From the NCBI RefSeq assembly GCF_007971225.1, contig NZ_CP042435.1:4591501-4655500 (forward strand): a DNA stretch of 64,000 nucleotides. Direction: 5' to 3'. The stretch is from Panacibacter ginsenosidivorans (GTDB taxonomy: Bacteria > Bacteroidota > Bacteroidia > Chitinophagales > Chitinophagaceae). Each line of letters starts with the position of its first letter. Within the stretch, counting starts at the first letter, position 1. Below the pieces are notes generated by a model. That model saw only the letters and a program-made list of their open reading frames with translations. It made no database searches and was not told the DNA's origin. This document shows positions 34,081 to 42,744 of the stretch, in pieces. The position numbers and the translations under genes were made by a program.

Positions 34081-35589
34081 ATGCAGTTATCGAAAAATAT
34101 TATAGCACAAATTCAAAATAAAAACATCGTTGTTCCTGCAACAGAAATTTTCTTATTGCCTGAAAAAGTTTTGCAGTTTGGAACAGGCGTTTTGTTACGT
34201 GGCCTTTGTGATTATTTTATTGATAAAGCTAACAAGCAAAATATTTTCAATGGTCGCGTAGTAATTGTAAAGTCAACGTCGCAGGGCGGTACAGATGCAT
34301 TTGCGCTACAGGATGGGCTATACACACATTTTGTAAAAGGAATTGAAAATGGAACAGCCGTTGAAGAAACGGTCATCAATGCATCTATCAGCAGGGTGTT
34401 ATCTGCACAGGATGAATGGAAAACAATCTTGCAATGTGCAGCTAGTGCAGATATGCAGGTAATTATTTCCAACACAACAGAAGTTGGCATCACTTACTCT
34501 GAAGAAAAAATTACGGAACAAGCTCCTGCATCTTTTCCAGGTAAACTGCTGGCGTGGTTGCATGAGCGTTATAAAATATTTAATGGCTCAGCAGATGCAG
34601 GGATAATCATCATTCCAACAGAGCTATTAATTGATAATGCTGGTAAACTAAAAGCAATTCTTATAAAACTTGCTCACTACAATGCGTTTGATGAAAGCTT
34701 TATTAACTGGCTTCAAACGGCCAATTATTTCTGCAGTTCACTTGTTGATAGAATTGTTCCGGGAAAGATAAATGTATCTGAGGCTGAATCAGGCTACACA
34801 GATGAGCTTGCGATCATGAGCGAAGTATATCGCTTGTGGGCCATTGAAACAAATGATAAAAAAGTTATCGGTACACTTTCATTTGCACAGGCCGATAGTG
34901 GCGTTGTATTAGCAGCTGATATTTACAAATACCGCGAATTAAAACTTCGTTTATTAAACGGACCACATACTTTATCATGTGGACTTGCAGTCTTATCAGG
35001 TTTCGTAACAGTTAAGGAAGCAATGTTGGATGGTGATTTCAGGAATTATATTACACAACTCATGCAACAGGAAATAGCTGTTGCTATTACTGACGAGCAG
35101 ATCAGCTATAAAGAAGCAATAGCCTACACAAAAGAAGTAATTGATCGTTTTTCAAATCCTTTCTTAGAACACAAATGGTTAAGCATTTGTTTGCAGTACA
35201 GTAGCAAAATGCTGATGCGAAACATTCCAATATTGCAAAAGCACTATGCAAAAAGCAATACTGTACCGCATTTAATGGCAATTGGGTTTGCAGCCTACAT
35301 TTTATTTATGAAAAGCCACCAAAATGAAAAAGGCGAATTTATTGGCAACATAAATAATTCAATTTATACGATCAATGATGATAAAGCAGCAACACTGCAC
35401 CAGCATTGGCAAAAGAAAGAATTGAGAGATATAGTGCAAGGCATCCTTGCCGATGAAACATTATGGTCAATGGATCTAAATCAGTTCCCGGAATTTAGTG
35501 AGGCGGTTATAAAAAATATAACGGACATAAATAACAGAGGGACAAAAAAACTTATTCAATCTTATACGTCAAAAAATTTATTACAATGA
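34081..35589 (+). CDS. uxaB: Tagaturonate reductase (altronate oxidoreductase) family
   Basis: A 502-residue mannitol-dehydrogenase-family enzyme. Rossmann region VLQFGTGVLLRGLCDYFID, KSTSQGG, ISNTTEVGI, and the polyol-dehydrogenase active-site string KLRLLNGPHTLSCGLAVLSG, with Lys, Asn and His of the family motif. UxaB reduces D-tagaturonate to D-altronate with NADH. The next gene starts inside its last codon (ATGA overlap), so UxaB and UxaA are coupled. I start at 34081 because the upstream open frame lies in a bracket repeat. Confidence 0.9.
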   Translation: MQLSKNIIAQIQNKNIVVPATEIFLLPEKVLQFGTGVLLRGLCDYFIDKANKQNIFNGRVVIVKSTSQGGTDAFALQDGLYTHFVKGIENGTAVEETVINASISRVLSAQDEWKTILQCAASADMQVIISNTTEVGITYSEEKITEQAPASFPGKLLAWLHERYKIFNGSADAGIIIIPTELLIDNAGKLKAILIKLAHYNAFDESFINWLQTANYFCSSLVDRIVPGKINVSEAESGYTDELAIMSEVYRLWAIETNDKKVIGTLSFAQADSGVVLAADIYKYRELKLRLLNGPHTLSCGLAVLSGFVTVKEAMLDGDFRNYITQLMQQEIAVAITDEQISYKEAIAYTKEVIDRFSNPFLEHKWLSICLQYSSKMLMRNIPILQKHYAKSNTVPHLMAIGFAAYILFMKSHQNEKGEFIGNINNSIYTINDDKAATLHQHWQKKELRDIVQGILADETLWSMDLNQFPEFSEAVIKNITDINNRGTKKLIQSYTSKNLLQ

Positions 35590-37229
35590 AACACGCCATT
35601 GTAAAAGTTCATCCAAAAGACAATGTTATTGTAGCGCTTCGAAAACTCGAAAAAGGAGAAACTGTTAAGTACAACGATGAACAGTTCGTTTTGCAGGAAA
35701 CTATTCCGGCTAAACACAAATTTACTATAAGTGATATGCATCCGGGTGATCAGATCTACATGTATGGCGTATTGGTGGGAAAAGCAAAAAGGCCTATTCC
35801 AAAAGCAACAAGGATTTCTACAGAAAACCTTGCGCATGCTTCAGACAGTTTTGCAATGCATGAAAGAAAACTCGACTGGTATAAACCTGATGTATCAAAA
35901 TGGAAAGACAAAACATTCATGGGCTACCGACGCAGCGATGGCAGTGTGGGTACGGCCAATTACTGGCTTATTGTTCCACTGGTATTTTGTGAGAACAGGA
36001 ATGTGGATGTATTACGTGAATCATTAATTAATAAACTTGGTTACGGCAGGATAAATAAATACAACAGCTTTACCAACCAGATCATCTCATCTTACATAAC
36101 TGGCGGTAACATCAACGAAATAAAATTAGACCGGTCAACAGCTGTTGCGACAGAAGAAAGATTGTTCAAAAATGTAGATGGTATAAAATTTTTGTTGCAT
36201 GATGGTGGTTGTGGTGGCACACGCCAGGATGCAGAAGCTTTATGTGGCTTGCTTGCGGGTTATATAACACATCCCAATGTGGCTGGCGCTACAGTATTAA
36301 GTTTAGGATGCCAGCACTCACAGGTTTCTATATTGATGAATGAGATCAGGAAGCGCTCTGATAATTTTGATAAGCCATTGCATATTATAGAACAGCAAAA
36401 AATTGGTCTTGAAAAAGATGTAATGGAAGAAGCTATCCGTAAAACATTTGAAGGTTTGATTGACGCTGATAAATGTAAACGCACACCTGCACCAATTAGT
36501 AAACTATGTATCGGACTTGAATGTGGTGGTTCAGATGGTTTCAGTGGCATCTCCGCAAACCCTGCACTGGGCTATGTTTCAGACATGCTTGTTGCAATGG
36601 GCGGCAGTGTTATACTTTCTGAATTTCCTGAATTATGCGGCGTAGAACAGGAACTAAGTGATCGTTGTGTTGATGAAAATGTTGCTGGAAAATTTATGGA
36701 TCTTATGACACGTTACAACGAACGTGCAAAAGAAGCAGGCAGTGGTTTTGATATGAATCCTTCACCCGGCAATATTAGGGATGGTCTTATAACAGATGCT
36801 ATTAAATCTGCTGGCGCAGCAAAAAAAGGTGGCACATCACCTGTTACAGATGTATTGGATTATCCTGAAAAAGTTACAAAGCCTGGCCTCAATTTATTAT
36901 GTACACCCGGCAATGATGTGGAGTCAACTACTGCTGAAGTTGGCAGCGGCGCTAATATCGTTTTGTTTACCACTGGCCTTGGTACGCCAACCGGAAATCC
37001 TGTTACGCCTGTTGTAAAACTTTCCAGCAATACCGAATTATTCAAACGCATGAGCGATATCATAGATATCAATACCGGTACTATCATTGATGGCGAAGAA
37101 ACTATTGAAGAGGCCGCTGGTCGCATTCTTGACTATGTTATACGTGTTGCAAGCGGTGAAGAAATGGTTGCTGCAGTGCGTAACGGACAGGATGATTTTA
37201 TTGTTTGGAAACGTGGTGTGAGTTTGTAA
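35586..37229 (+). CDS. uxaA: Altronate dehydratase family protein
   Basis: A 547-residue UxaA-family dehydratase. The N-terminal SAF domain (KVHPKDNVIVALRKLEKGET) is followed by the catalytic part with GYRRSDGSVGTANYWLIVP, LLHDGGCGGTRQDAEALCG, LSLGCQHSQ, and IGLECGGSDGFSGISANPA, all iron-dependent UxaA signatures. It converts D-altronate to 2-keto-3-deoxy-D-gluconate. In this locus it may also, or instead, dehydrate L-fuconate, because no enolase-family fuconate dehydratase is present. The uronate isomerase that normally feeds this route (UxaC) is not in the window. Confidence 0.92.
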   Translation: MKHAIVKVHPKDNVIVALRKLEKGETVKYNDEQFVLQETIPAKHKFTISDMHPGDQIYMYGVLVGKAKRPIPKATRISTENLAHASDSFAMHERKLDWYKPDVSKWKDKTFMGYRRSDGSVGTANYWLIVPLVFCENRNVDVLRESLINKLGYGRINKYNSFTNQIISSYITGGNINEIKLDRSTAVATEERLFKNVDGIKFLLHDGGCGGTRQDAEALCGLLAGYITHPNVAGATVLSLGCQHSQVSILMNEIRKRSDNFDKPLHIIEQQKIGLEKDVMEEAIRKTFEGLIDADKCKRTPAPISKLCIGLECGGSDGFSGISANPALGYVSDMLVAMGGSVILSEFPELCGVEQELSDRCVDENVAGKFMDLMTRYNERAKEAGSGFDMNPSPGNIRDGLITDAIKSAGAAKKGGTSPVTDVLDYPEKVTKPGLNLLCTPGNDVESTTAEVGSGANIVLFTTGLGTPTGNPVTPVVKLSSNTELFKRMSDIIDINTGTIIDGEETIEEAAGRILDYVIRVASGEEMVAAVRNGQDDFIVWKRGVSL

Positions 37230-37289
37230 TTTTTTATGAGCCCGGCTTTTGTATATGTATGATACTTTACTTGCGTCGCACACTTGTAC
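37230..37289 (-). repeat. Bracket repeat 11, subtype 1
   Basis: Begins at the base after the uxaA stop. A clean copy with tail ATGAGCCCGGC and core ending CACACTTGTAC. Confidence 0.92.
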
Positions 37290-37393
37290 CTCTCTTTATT
37301 TGCATCAGTATTGTGTATTGTGTTGAATAACTTCCCCATTTTTTTTAACAGCATCTCTATCAACTGGTTTACTTTCTCACTTATGGGTGTGGC

Positions 37394-37401
37394 ATATTTT
37401 T
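37394..37401 (+). promoter_or_regulatory. -7 box before a 41-residue frame
   Basis: TATTTTTG matches TAnnTTTG and lies 27 bp before the ATG at 37429. Confidence 0.5.
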
Positions 37402-37428
37402 GGTAAAACTTATATAAAACGCCAGGAT

Positions 37429-37554
37429 ATGAAAGCAGCTATTAAAAAAATAGAAAAAAAATACAACATCAGCAATACCTCTATATTGATTGTTTCATTT
37501 CTTATGTTAAGTTTTATCGGCGCAACCTTATACGTAATGTATCAGGGACTGTAA
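37429..37554 (+). CDS. Small membrane protein (41 aa)
   Basis: A 41-codon frame: basic N-terminus (MKAAIKKIEKKYNI) then a single hydrophobic helix (TSILIVSFLMLSFIGATLYV) and stop. The promoter-like box upstream, positive-inside topology and stop one base before the convergent gene's stop support a real gene. No family recognised. Confidence 0.5.
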   Translation: MKAAIKKIEKKYNISNTSILIVSFLMLSFIGATLYVMYQGL

Positions 37555-37555
37555 A

Positions 37556-38857
37556 TTAATTATCTGCATCTTTTATAAGAGGTCTTATATCAGTAGGATC
37601 GCGTTTCTCATAGTTGATCATGAATTTCTTAAGATCAGGTTTAAATTCTCTTGATCGTTGCTTATCGTAATTATAGACTAATTGCCCTAACCTGTACATG
37701 AAGGGAACACCAATACTATCATAATCATATTTGTTATCATTCAATATGCCATCGCTATTTACATAAATGGTAGCAGTTAACATAAATTCTGTTTTGCTGC
37801 TGAAATCAACCACATAAGAAACATCCGTCATAAAGCCGTAAGCCCAGCCAACTTTATTAAATACACGCACATCTTTTGGCATTTGATGACCTTCATTTTG
37901 AAAATAAAATTTTACATAGCTGTCGTAGTAATGAGCCGTATCATATTTGGGATAATTCGTTTCAGAAGGATACTGAGATAAATACTGGTAAAGAAAGTCG
38001 TAATCATCTTTGCTTAAATTAAACCGCTGCTGCTTAGGAACTGATGCAGGAAATAAAGCAGATTGTAATAATTGTTGCAAAGATTCCAGTGGCAGATTAT
38101 TGGCTTTTGTAAAATCTATTGGCTTATGTATCAAACTATCATTGCGGTCGTAATAAGCATTCCCCATTTTTACAATATGGCTAAAATCAAATGAATCTGT
38201 ATTATAAGCAGCAGGTTGCGTATATAACAGCTTATTATTTTCATCCACAAACCGAATAGCATTTGTGTGCCTGTTCTCATCTTCGTTCATGCCGGTAAAC
38301 CTTCTTGTAATTCGTATATCAGTATAACCTTTATTATGTAGTTGCCTGTTTATGGTTTGCTGCCCTACAAATTCATACATGCGATTATACGCATCGTTAT
38401 CGCTGATAAGAAATGCTTTCTTTATGTAGTGTGCAAGCGAGGGCAAATAATTTTTAGATGTACTGTCAGTGTATGCAGTTGTTTGTTTGGAATAAGTGCT
38501 ATCCGTAAGCAGTGTAGCGTATTTGTCAACCCCATTTATATGAATGCTGTTTAATTTTTCCAGTGAAAGCAAAGCCAATGGAAGCTTAACTGTAGAAGCA
38601 GGATTGAAATAAGTATTTCCATCAACATTGAAATAATAATTTTTAAAAGAAGGATTGTTGTATTTATCACGATCTATTTGTGTATAGATGATCTGTAGCC
38701 TGTATGTTAGAGGATCGCTGATAACTTTTCTTACAGCAGCACTTGTATCTTTTTGTAAAAGTGTTGCAAGCAGGTTGCCTGTTTTTTGCTGTGCAAATGA
38801 AATAATATGATTGACAAAGCAAACAAGTATTACTGCTGTTAATCTTTTCAAAAACAT
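37556..38857 (-). CDS. Exported class-A beta-lactamase-fold serine hydrolase
   Basis: A 433-residue protein with a signal peptide (MFLKRLTAVILVCFVNHIIS) and the serine beta-lactamase-like active site: Ser88-x-x-Lys91 in FNPASTVKLPLAL and Ser152-Asp-Asn154 in ISDNDAYN. The large insertions and tyrosine-rich C-terminal half are unlike a true 290-residue class A beta-lactamase. It is more likely a cell-wall or peptide-processing hydrolase than a resistance enzyme. A start 39 bp upstream is open but would place the signal peptide internally. Confidence 0.8.
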   Translation of the reverse strand: MFLKRLTAVILVCFVNHIISFAQQKTGNLLATLLQKDTSAAVRKVISDPLTYRLQIIYTQIDRDKYNNPSFKNYYFNVDGNTYFNPASTVKLPLALLSLEKLNSIHINGVDKYATLLTDSTYSKQTTAYTDSTSKNYLPSLAHYIKKAFLISDNDAYNRMYEFVGQQTINRQLHNKGYTDIRITRRFTGMNEDENRHTNAIRFVDENNKLLYTQPAAYNTDSFDFSHIVKMGNAYYDRNDSLIHKPIDFTKANNLPLESLQQLLQSALFPASVPKQQRFNLSKDDYDFLYQYLSQYPSETNYPKYDTAHYYDSYVKFYFQNEGHQMPKDVRVFNKVGWAYGFMTDVSYVVDFSSKTEFMLTATIYVNSDGILNDNKYDYDSIGVPFMYRLGQLVYNYDKQRSREFKPDLKKFMINYEKRDPTDIRPLIKDADN

Positions 38858-38890
38858 GATAGATATTATTTGTTGAGTAAAGAACAAACC

Positions 38891-38948
38891 GTACAAGAGT
38901 GCGACGCAAGAAAAGCTTTATGGCTGCAATGCAGACCGGCTCATAAAA
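38891..38948 (+). repeat. Bracket repeat 12, subtype 1
   Basis: Full core GTACAAGAGTGCGACGCAAG, tail ACCGGCTCATAAA ending 3 bp from the flippase stop codon. Confidence 0.92.
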
Positions 38949-38951
38949 ATA

Positions 38952-40475
38952 CTATATATACCTGGCTACATACTTACCAACAACAGGCATCGCAATAAAT
39001 TCTTTCTTTTCAACTTTTAATACAAAGACTATAAAAGCTGTGGTGAAAATGCTGCCAATGGCAAGCGAAAAAATATCGTTGTCATAAAAGTGAGTGATGC
39101 CTTTGTGTACAAAGAATAACAGGATAACAATAACCATGTAAGCCAATAATTTTTTCCATGCATAAGGCACATAATAAGCTTTTTGGCCCCACACAAAACT
39201 TATCAGCATCATGCTGAAATAGCAGGAAAAAGTTGCCCATGCACTTGCCATATAACTAAAGTGTGGAATAAATAAAAAGTTTACCAGGAAAGTAATGGCT
39301 GCACCTATCACTGTTATGGTTGCTCCGGCGCCGGTGCGATTACTGAGTTTGTACCAGATGCTTAAGTTATAATAAATGCCCAGGCACATATTTGCAAGTA
39401 CCAGTATTGGCACTACTGCGAGGCCTTCCCAATAACCTGGGCTAATAAAATGTTTCCAGATTGGTATAAATAAATTGATGATAAGAAAAGTAACGCATAC
39501 GGTAATGACAAAAAATTTCATAACCCTTGCATAGGTCTTTTGCGGATTATCACCTTCTGCCTGTTTAAAAAAGAAAGGCTCTGCACCAAGCCTGAAAGCC
39601 TGTATGAATAACGTAATAAGAATCGACAATTTGTAACAGGCATTGTACACGCCTACTTCTGCTTCTTTATGTTGTACACTGCCAGGCAGCCACCAGCGAA
39701 GCATAAGCCTGTCGAAAGTTTCATTGATCATGCCGCCCATGCCGGCGATAACAAGTGGTAAGGAATAGATCATCATTTCCTTCCATAACCTTGTATTGAA
39801 ATTAAAGCGTAATTGTTTTATTTCACTACCCAGCAATAACAATGTAAATGCACTTTGAATAAGATTAGCCAGCACAACATATACCACAGGGTTTGTGCCC
39901 GGCTCGTAAATAATATTCAGGAAGCTATTTGCATGCACATCTACATGTCTGGGACACCATGCCACATAAAACCATGTAACAAAAATGTTGATGAGAATAC
40001 CAGCAATCTTTATGAATGCAAATTTTCTTGGCCTTTGTTCCTGCCGCAATTTTGCAAAGGGAATGGTGCTTAACGCATCCAGTGCAATAATAAAAATGCT
40101 TATTTGTATGATCAGCGGAAAGTCCTGCAAGCCAATAGCCACGCCAAATGCGTGTTGAAATATCCAAAGCAGTATAGAAAAGAAAAGTGTGGAAAATATC
40201 AGCGATAATGCTGATGTATTGTAAATATCTTTTTTATATTCTTCTTTCGAAGCAAACCTGAAATAAGCTGTCTCAAAACCATACGTAAAAATGATATTCA
40301 GTATTGGTATTGCAGAATAAATCAATCCAATTTGCCCATAATGTGCCAGCCCTTCGGTGTTAACAAGGTTATAGGTTAACAAAGGTGTAAGCAGGTAATT
40401 AATAAAACGCGCTGCAATTGAACTAACGCCATACCATATTGTTTGTCCTGCCAGTTTTTTTATGCTGCTGCTCAA
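38952..40475 (-). CDS. Polysaccharide flippase (MOP/Wzx-like)
   Basis: A 507-residue membrane protein with about 14 hydrophobic spans, N-terminal AGQTIWYGVSSIAARFINYL and TYGFETAYFRFASKEEYKKD. These match the polysaccharide-biosynthesis/MATE-like flippases that move lipid-linked sugar units across the inner membrane. It stands alone, without a glycosyltransferase cluster, between bracket repeats 12 and 13. The substrate is unknown. Confidence 0.88.
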   Translation of the reverse strand: MSSSIKKLAGQTIWYGVSSIAARFINYLLTPLLTYNLVNTEGLAHYGQIGLIYSAIPILNIIFTYGFETAYFRFASKEEYKKDIYNTSALSLIFSTLFFSILLWIFQHAFGVAIGLQDFPLIIQISIFIIALDALSTIPFAKLRQEQRPRKFAFIKIAGILINIFVTWFYVAWCPRHVDVHANSFLNIIYEPGTNPVVYVVLANLIQSAFTLLLLGSEIKQLRFNFNTRLWKEMMIYSLPLVIAGMGGMINETFDRLMLRWWLPGSVQHKEAEVGVYNACYKLSILITLFIQAFRLGAEPFFFKQAEGDNPQKTYARVMKFFVITVCVTFLIINLFIPIWKHFISPGYWEGLAVVPILVLANMCLGIYYNLSIWYKLSNRTGAGATITVIGAAITFLVNFLFIPHFSYMASAWATFSCYFSMMLISFVWGQKAYYVPYAWKKLLAYMVIVILLFFVHKGITHFYDNDIFSLAIGSIFTTAFIVFVLKVEKKEFIAMPVVGKYVARYI

Positions 40476-40548
40476 CTTAGTTAAATGTTTGCAGCAAATG
40501 TAATGTTAGTTTTTTTGTTATAATGCGTTGAATATCTATAAAAGAATG

Positions 40549-40604
40549 TTATGGTACGGGCTGCAGGTTTTTATAGCATCGCCGCTTGTGTCACTCACTT
40601 GTAC
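40549..40604 (-). repeat. Bracket repeat 13, subtype 2
   Basis: Core TTGTGTCACTCACTTGTAC on the + strand, upstream of the flippase gene. With copy 14 it encloses the five genes from 40716 to 43086. Confidence 0.9.
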
Positions 40605-40715
40605 GTTCTGAACTTATGCCATCTGCGTTTTGTAATAAAAATAGCGCAGGTATGTGAAAAAGTTTTATATAGCTTACTTTAAGGATGTTATTACCTTTCA
40701 CCCAAACACAGGTTT

Positions 40716-41336
40716 ATGCAAAAGAAATTACTAGTGATACTTTTTTTGTTTACCGGATTTATTGCCTTGCATGCACAGGTACGCGATGGACGTACCACTA
40801 TTGATACCACTGTTCGATCTGCTGTAATTATAGAATCAGATCTTAGCCAAAGTGAAGTGGAGAATGCTATTGAAAGTTATTTCGATAGCATGCATATTGA
40901 AAAGGAAAAGGGCAAAGGGTTCATTATAAAAAAATCGATGGGTTATATGCTTTTCAGAAGAGCAAAAGTGGAAAATGTAAGCGATGCACTTGATGTGTAT
41001 TTTGTAACTGAAAACAAAAAGCAAAAAGGAAAAGATGCATCCACTGTATATATAACAGCAAGCAGGGGACTAACTAATTTTCTTACACCGGATAATGATC
41101 AGAAGGTATGGAGCCAGCTAAGAGACTATGCCTCTTACATGCAGTCTAATTATTTTGAACAGTATAAACTTTATGTGCAGCTTGCCGACGTAAGTAAAGA
41201 CATGGATAAGAAGAAGAAAAAGTTAGATGACGTTTTAAAAGAAAAAGCAGACCTGGAAAGTAATATCAGCAATGACTCTTTGCAAATAGTAAATTTCAAT
41301 GAAGCACTGCTGAAATTAAAAATAAAAAAACAATAA
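40716..41336 (+). CDS. Exported hypothetical protein with coiled-coil C-terminus (206 aa)
   Basis: A signal peptide (MQKKLLVILFLFTGFIALHA) precedes a compact alpha/beta domain with SQSEVENAIESYFDSMHIEK and KSMGYMLFRRAKVENVSDAL. The last 60 residues (DKKKKKLDDVLKEKADLESN and beyond) form a predicted coiled coil. It should be periplasmic. I know similar unassigned proteins in the phylum but no function. Confidence 0.7.
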   Translation: MQKKLLVILFLFTGFIALHAQVRDGRTTIDTTVRSAVIIESDLSQSEVENAIESYFDSMHIEKEKGKGFIIKKSMGYMLFRRAKVENVSDALDVYFVTENKKQKGKDASTVYITASRGLTNFLTPDNDQKVWSQLRDYASYMQSNYFEQYKLYVQLADVSKDMDKKKKKLDDVLKEKADLESNISNDSLQIVNFNEALLKLKIKKQ

Positions 41337-41341
41337 AATAT

Positions 41342-41370
41342 ACCGGGCAACTTAATAGTCGCCCGGTTTT
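41342..41370. terminator. Bidirectional terminator overlapping the arfB stop
   Basis: ACCGGGC and GCCCGGT pair around an 12-nt loop that contains the arfB stop codon. TTTTAG follows on the + strand. It serves the convergent genes. Confidence 0.75.
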
Positions 41371-41759
41371 AGTTTGCGGCGTGTTGCTTTCACAGATGAT
41401 TTTTGTTTTTTCTTTTCGAGTATTTTTTCTTTTATAACTTTTGGAACTTTCGTAGCGATACGTGATTTCTTTTTTATCAATGCCTGCGCAATAAGCTGGT
41501 TCATTTTTTTGATCACTTGTTCTTTATTGCCCAACTGTGTTCTTTCTGTTTGAGACTTTACCAGTAAATAACCATCCGTTGTTATTTTGGAGGCAAGTTT
41601 TTGCAGGATGCTCTGTTTTTGCTCATCTGACACAAGCACAGAGTTTGCAACATGCCAGCGGCCTTCCACCATGGTTTCAACTTTATTTACATTTTGTCCG
41701 CCCTTGCCGCCGCTGCGTGCCGTTTGAAAAATTATTTCGTTTGTTATAGTGATCGACAT
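41352..41759 (-). CDS. arfB: Alternative ribosome-rescue factor ArfB (peptidyl-tRNA hydrolase)
   Basis: A 135-residue class-I release-factor-like protein without codon-recognition domains. The catalytic GGQ is at residues 20-22 within ARSGGKGGQNVNKVET. A long lysine-rich tail (KKKSRIATKVPKVIKEKILE then EKKKQKSSVKATRRK) fits into the mRNA channel of stalled ribosomes, as known for E. coli ArfB/YaeJ. It releases peptides from non-stop complexes. Confidence 0.94.
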   Translation of the reverse strand: MSITITNEIIFQTARSGGKGGQNVNKVETMVEGRWHVANSVLVSDEQKQSILQKLASKITTDGYLLVKSQTERTQLGNKEQVIKKMNQLIAQALIKKKSRIATKVPKVIKEKILEKKKQKSSVKATRRKLKPGDY

Positions 41760-41779
41760 GAATAGTTTTTCTTTACTGC

Positions 41780-41811
41780 GTGAAATTCGTGAAAATTCGT
41801 GTAATTCGTGT
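41780..41811 (+). repeat. ATTCGTG tandem repeat upstream of dtd
   Basis: Three ATTCGTG units with 2-4-nt spacers. They include the 17-mer AATTCGTGTAATTCGTG (41794-41810), which ends 2 bp before the dtd start codon and is identical to the one at 42697-42713. Confidence 0.85.
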
Positions 41812-41812
41812 T

Positions 41813-42265
41813 ATGAGAGCAGTTATACAAAGAGTTTCAGAAGCATCAGTTACCGTTGATGAAAATATTACCGGAAATATTGGCAATGGATTACTTGTTT
41901 TAGTTGGTATTGAAGACGCAGATAATGATGAGGACATTCAATGGCTCAGCAGTAAGATAGTAAACCTGCGTATTTTTAATGATGACGAAGGTGTAATGAA
42001 CGTAAGTGTCAAAGACTGCAATGGAGATATTTTATTGGTTAGTCAGTTTACTTTACATGCAGCGACAAAAAAAGGCAATCGCCCTTCTTATATAAAAGCA
42101 AGTAAACCTGATATAGCCATACCGATGTATGAAAAGATGATCACTCAACTGGAAACTGATCTTGGAAAAAAAATATATACCGGCGTATTTGGCGCAGATA
42201 TGAAAGTTAGATTACTGAATGATGGACCGGTGACAATTGTGATGGACTCGAAGAATAAAGAGTAG
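41813..42265 (+). CDS. dtd: D-aminoacyl-tRNA deacylase
   Basis: A 150-residue Dtd, exactly family length. It hydrolyses D-aminoacyl-tRNAs and also glycine mischarged on tRNA-Ala. Motifs: MRAVIQRVSEASVTV at the start, the catalytic SQFTLHA near residue 77, and KGNRPSY near 88 (cross-subunit Pro). The frame is open 33 bp upstream, but those codons are the ATTCGTG repeat, so ATG at 41813 is the start. Confidence 0.96.
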   Translation: MRAVIQRVSEASVTVDENITGNIGNGLLVLVGIEDADNDEDIQWLSSKIVNLRIFNDDEGVMNVSVKDCNGDILLVSQFTLHAATKKGNRPSYIKASKPDIAIPMYEKMITQLETDLGKKIYTGVFGADMKVRLLNDGPVTIVMDSKNKE

Positions 42266-42273
42266 CTGTGAGC

Positions 42274-42305
42274 CACGAATTTAGGAGCACGAATTACACG
42301 AATTA
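42274..42305 (-). repeat. Left inverted repeat of the GxxExxY cassette
   Basis: CACGAATTACACGAATT (42288-42304) is the exact reverse complement of 42697-42713. An outer CACGAATTT at 42274 matches AAATTCGTG at 42719-42727. Confidence 0.88.
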
Positions 42306-42315
42306 TTTAATAGAA

Positions 42316-42690
42316 ATGACAGAGATAATCTATAAAGAAGAATCATATAAGATCATTGGGTTGTGTATGGAAGTGCATAAGCAACTTGGCATGGGATTTA
42401 AGGAAATAATTTATAAGGATGCACTGGAGATTGAATTGAATAATGCTGGTATTTCATTTATAAGGGAACAGCAGTATGATATTGAATATAAAGGAATAAT
42501 TCTTCCTCATAAATATTATGCAGATTTTGTTATTGAAGGCAAGATTATAATGGAAATAAAGGCTTCATCCATGATCGTAAACAATTTTGTTTCGCAGACA
42601 ATAAACTATTTAAAGGCATCAGGTATTCATCTTGGCATTATTGCAAACTTTGGCGAGAAATCATTTACATCAAAACGTATTGTATTTTAA
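42316..42690 (+). CDS. GxxExxY protein
   Basis: A 124-residue protein of the GxxExxY family (TIGR04256). The name-giving motif is GMGFKEIIY near residue 27, and a PD-(D/E)XK-nuclease-like strand pair is seen in YADFVIEGKIIMEIKAS near 80-95. Function is unknown; members are patchily distributed and often found beside short ATTCGTG-type repeats. The gene is bounded by perfect 17-bp inverted repeats. The open frame before 42316 is repeat sequence, so ATG at 42316 (MTEIIYKEE) is the start. Confidence 0.9.
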   Translation: MTEIIYKEESYKIIGLCMEVHKQLGMGFKEIIYKDALEIELNNAGISFIREQQYDIEYKGIILPHKYYADFVIEGKIIMEIKASSMIVNNFVSQTINYLKASGIHLGIIANFGEKSFTSKRIVF

Positions 42691-42696
42691 CTCACA

Positions 42697-42727
42697 AATT
42701 CGTGTAATTCGTGAATTAAAATTCGTG
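42697..42727 (+). repeat. Right inverted repeat of the GxxExxY cassette
   Basis: AATTCGTGTAATTCGTG, then AATTAAAATTCGTG. It starts 6 bp after the GxxExxY stop and lies 18 bp before the mazG start. Confidence 0.88.
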
Positions 42728-42744
42728 TTCTAAAATAAACATCT

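Noticed and set aside
37556-38857. Antibiotic-resistance beta-lactamase
   Set aside because: The SxxK and SDN motifs are present, but size and insertions differ strongly from class A resistance enzymes, and there is no mobile context.
39080-39096. GTGAGTGA match inside the flippase gene as an extra bracket repeat
   Set aside because: Only eight bases match, with no flanking core or tail, so it is a chance occurrence in coding sequence.
41780-42733. ATTCGTG repeats as a CRISPR-like array
   Set aside because: Units are 7 bp with 1-4-nt spacers, no unique spacers of 30 bp or so, and no cas genes.
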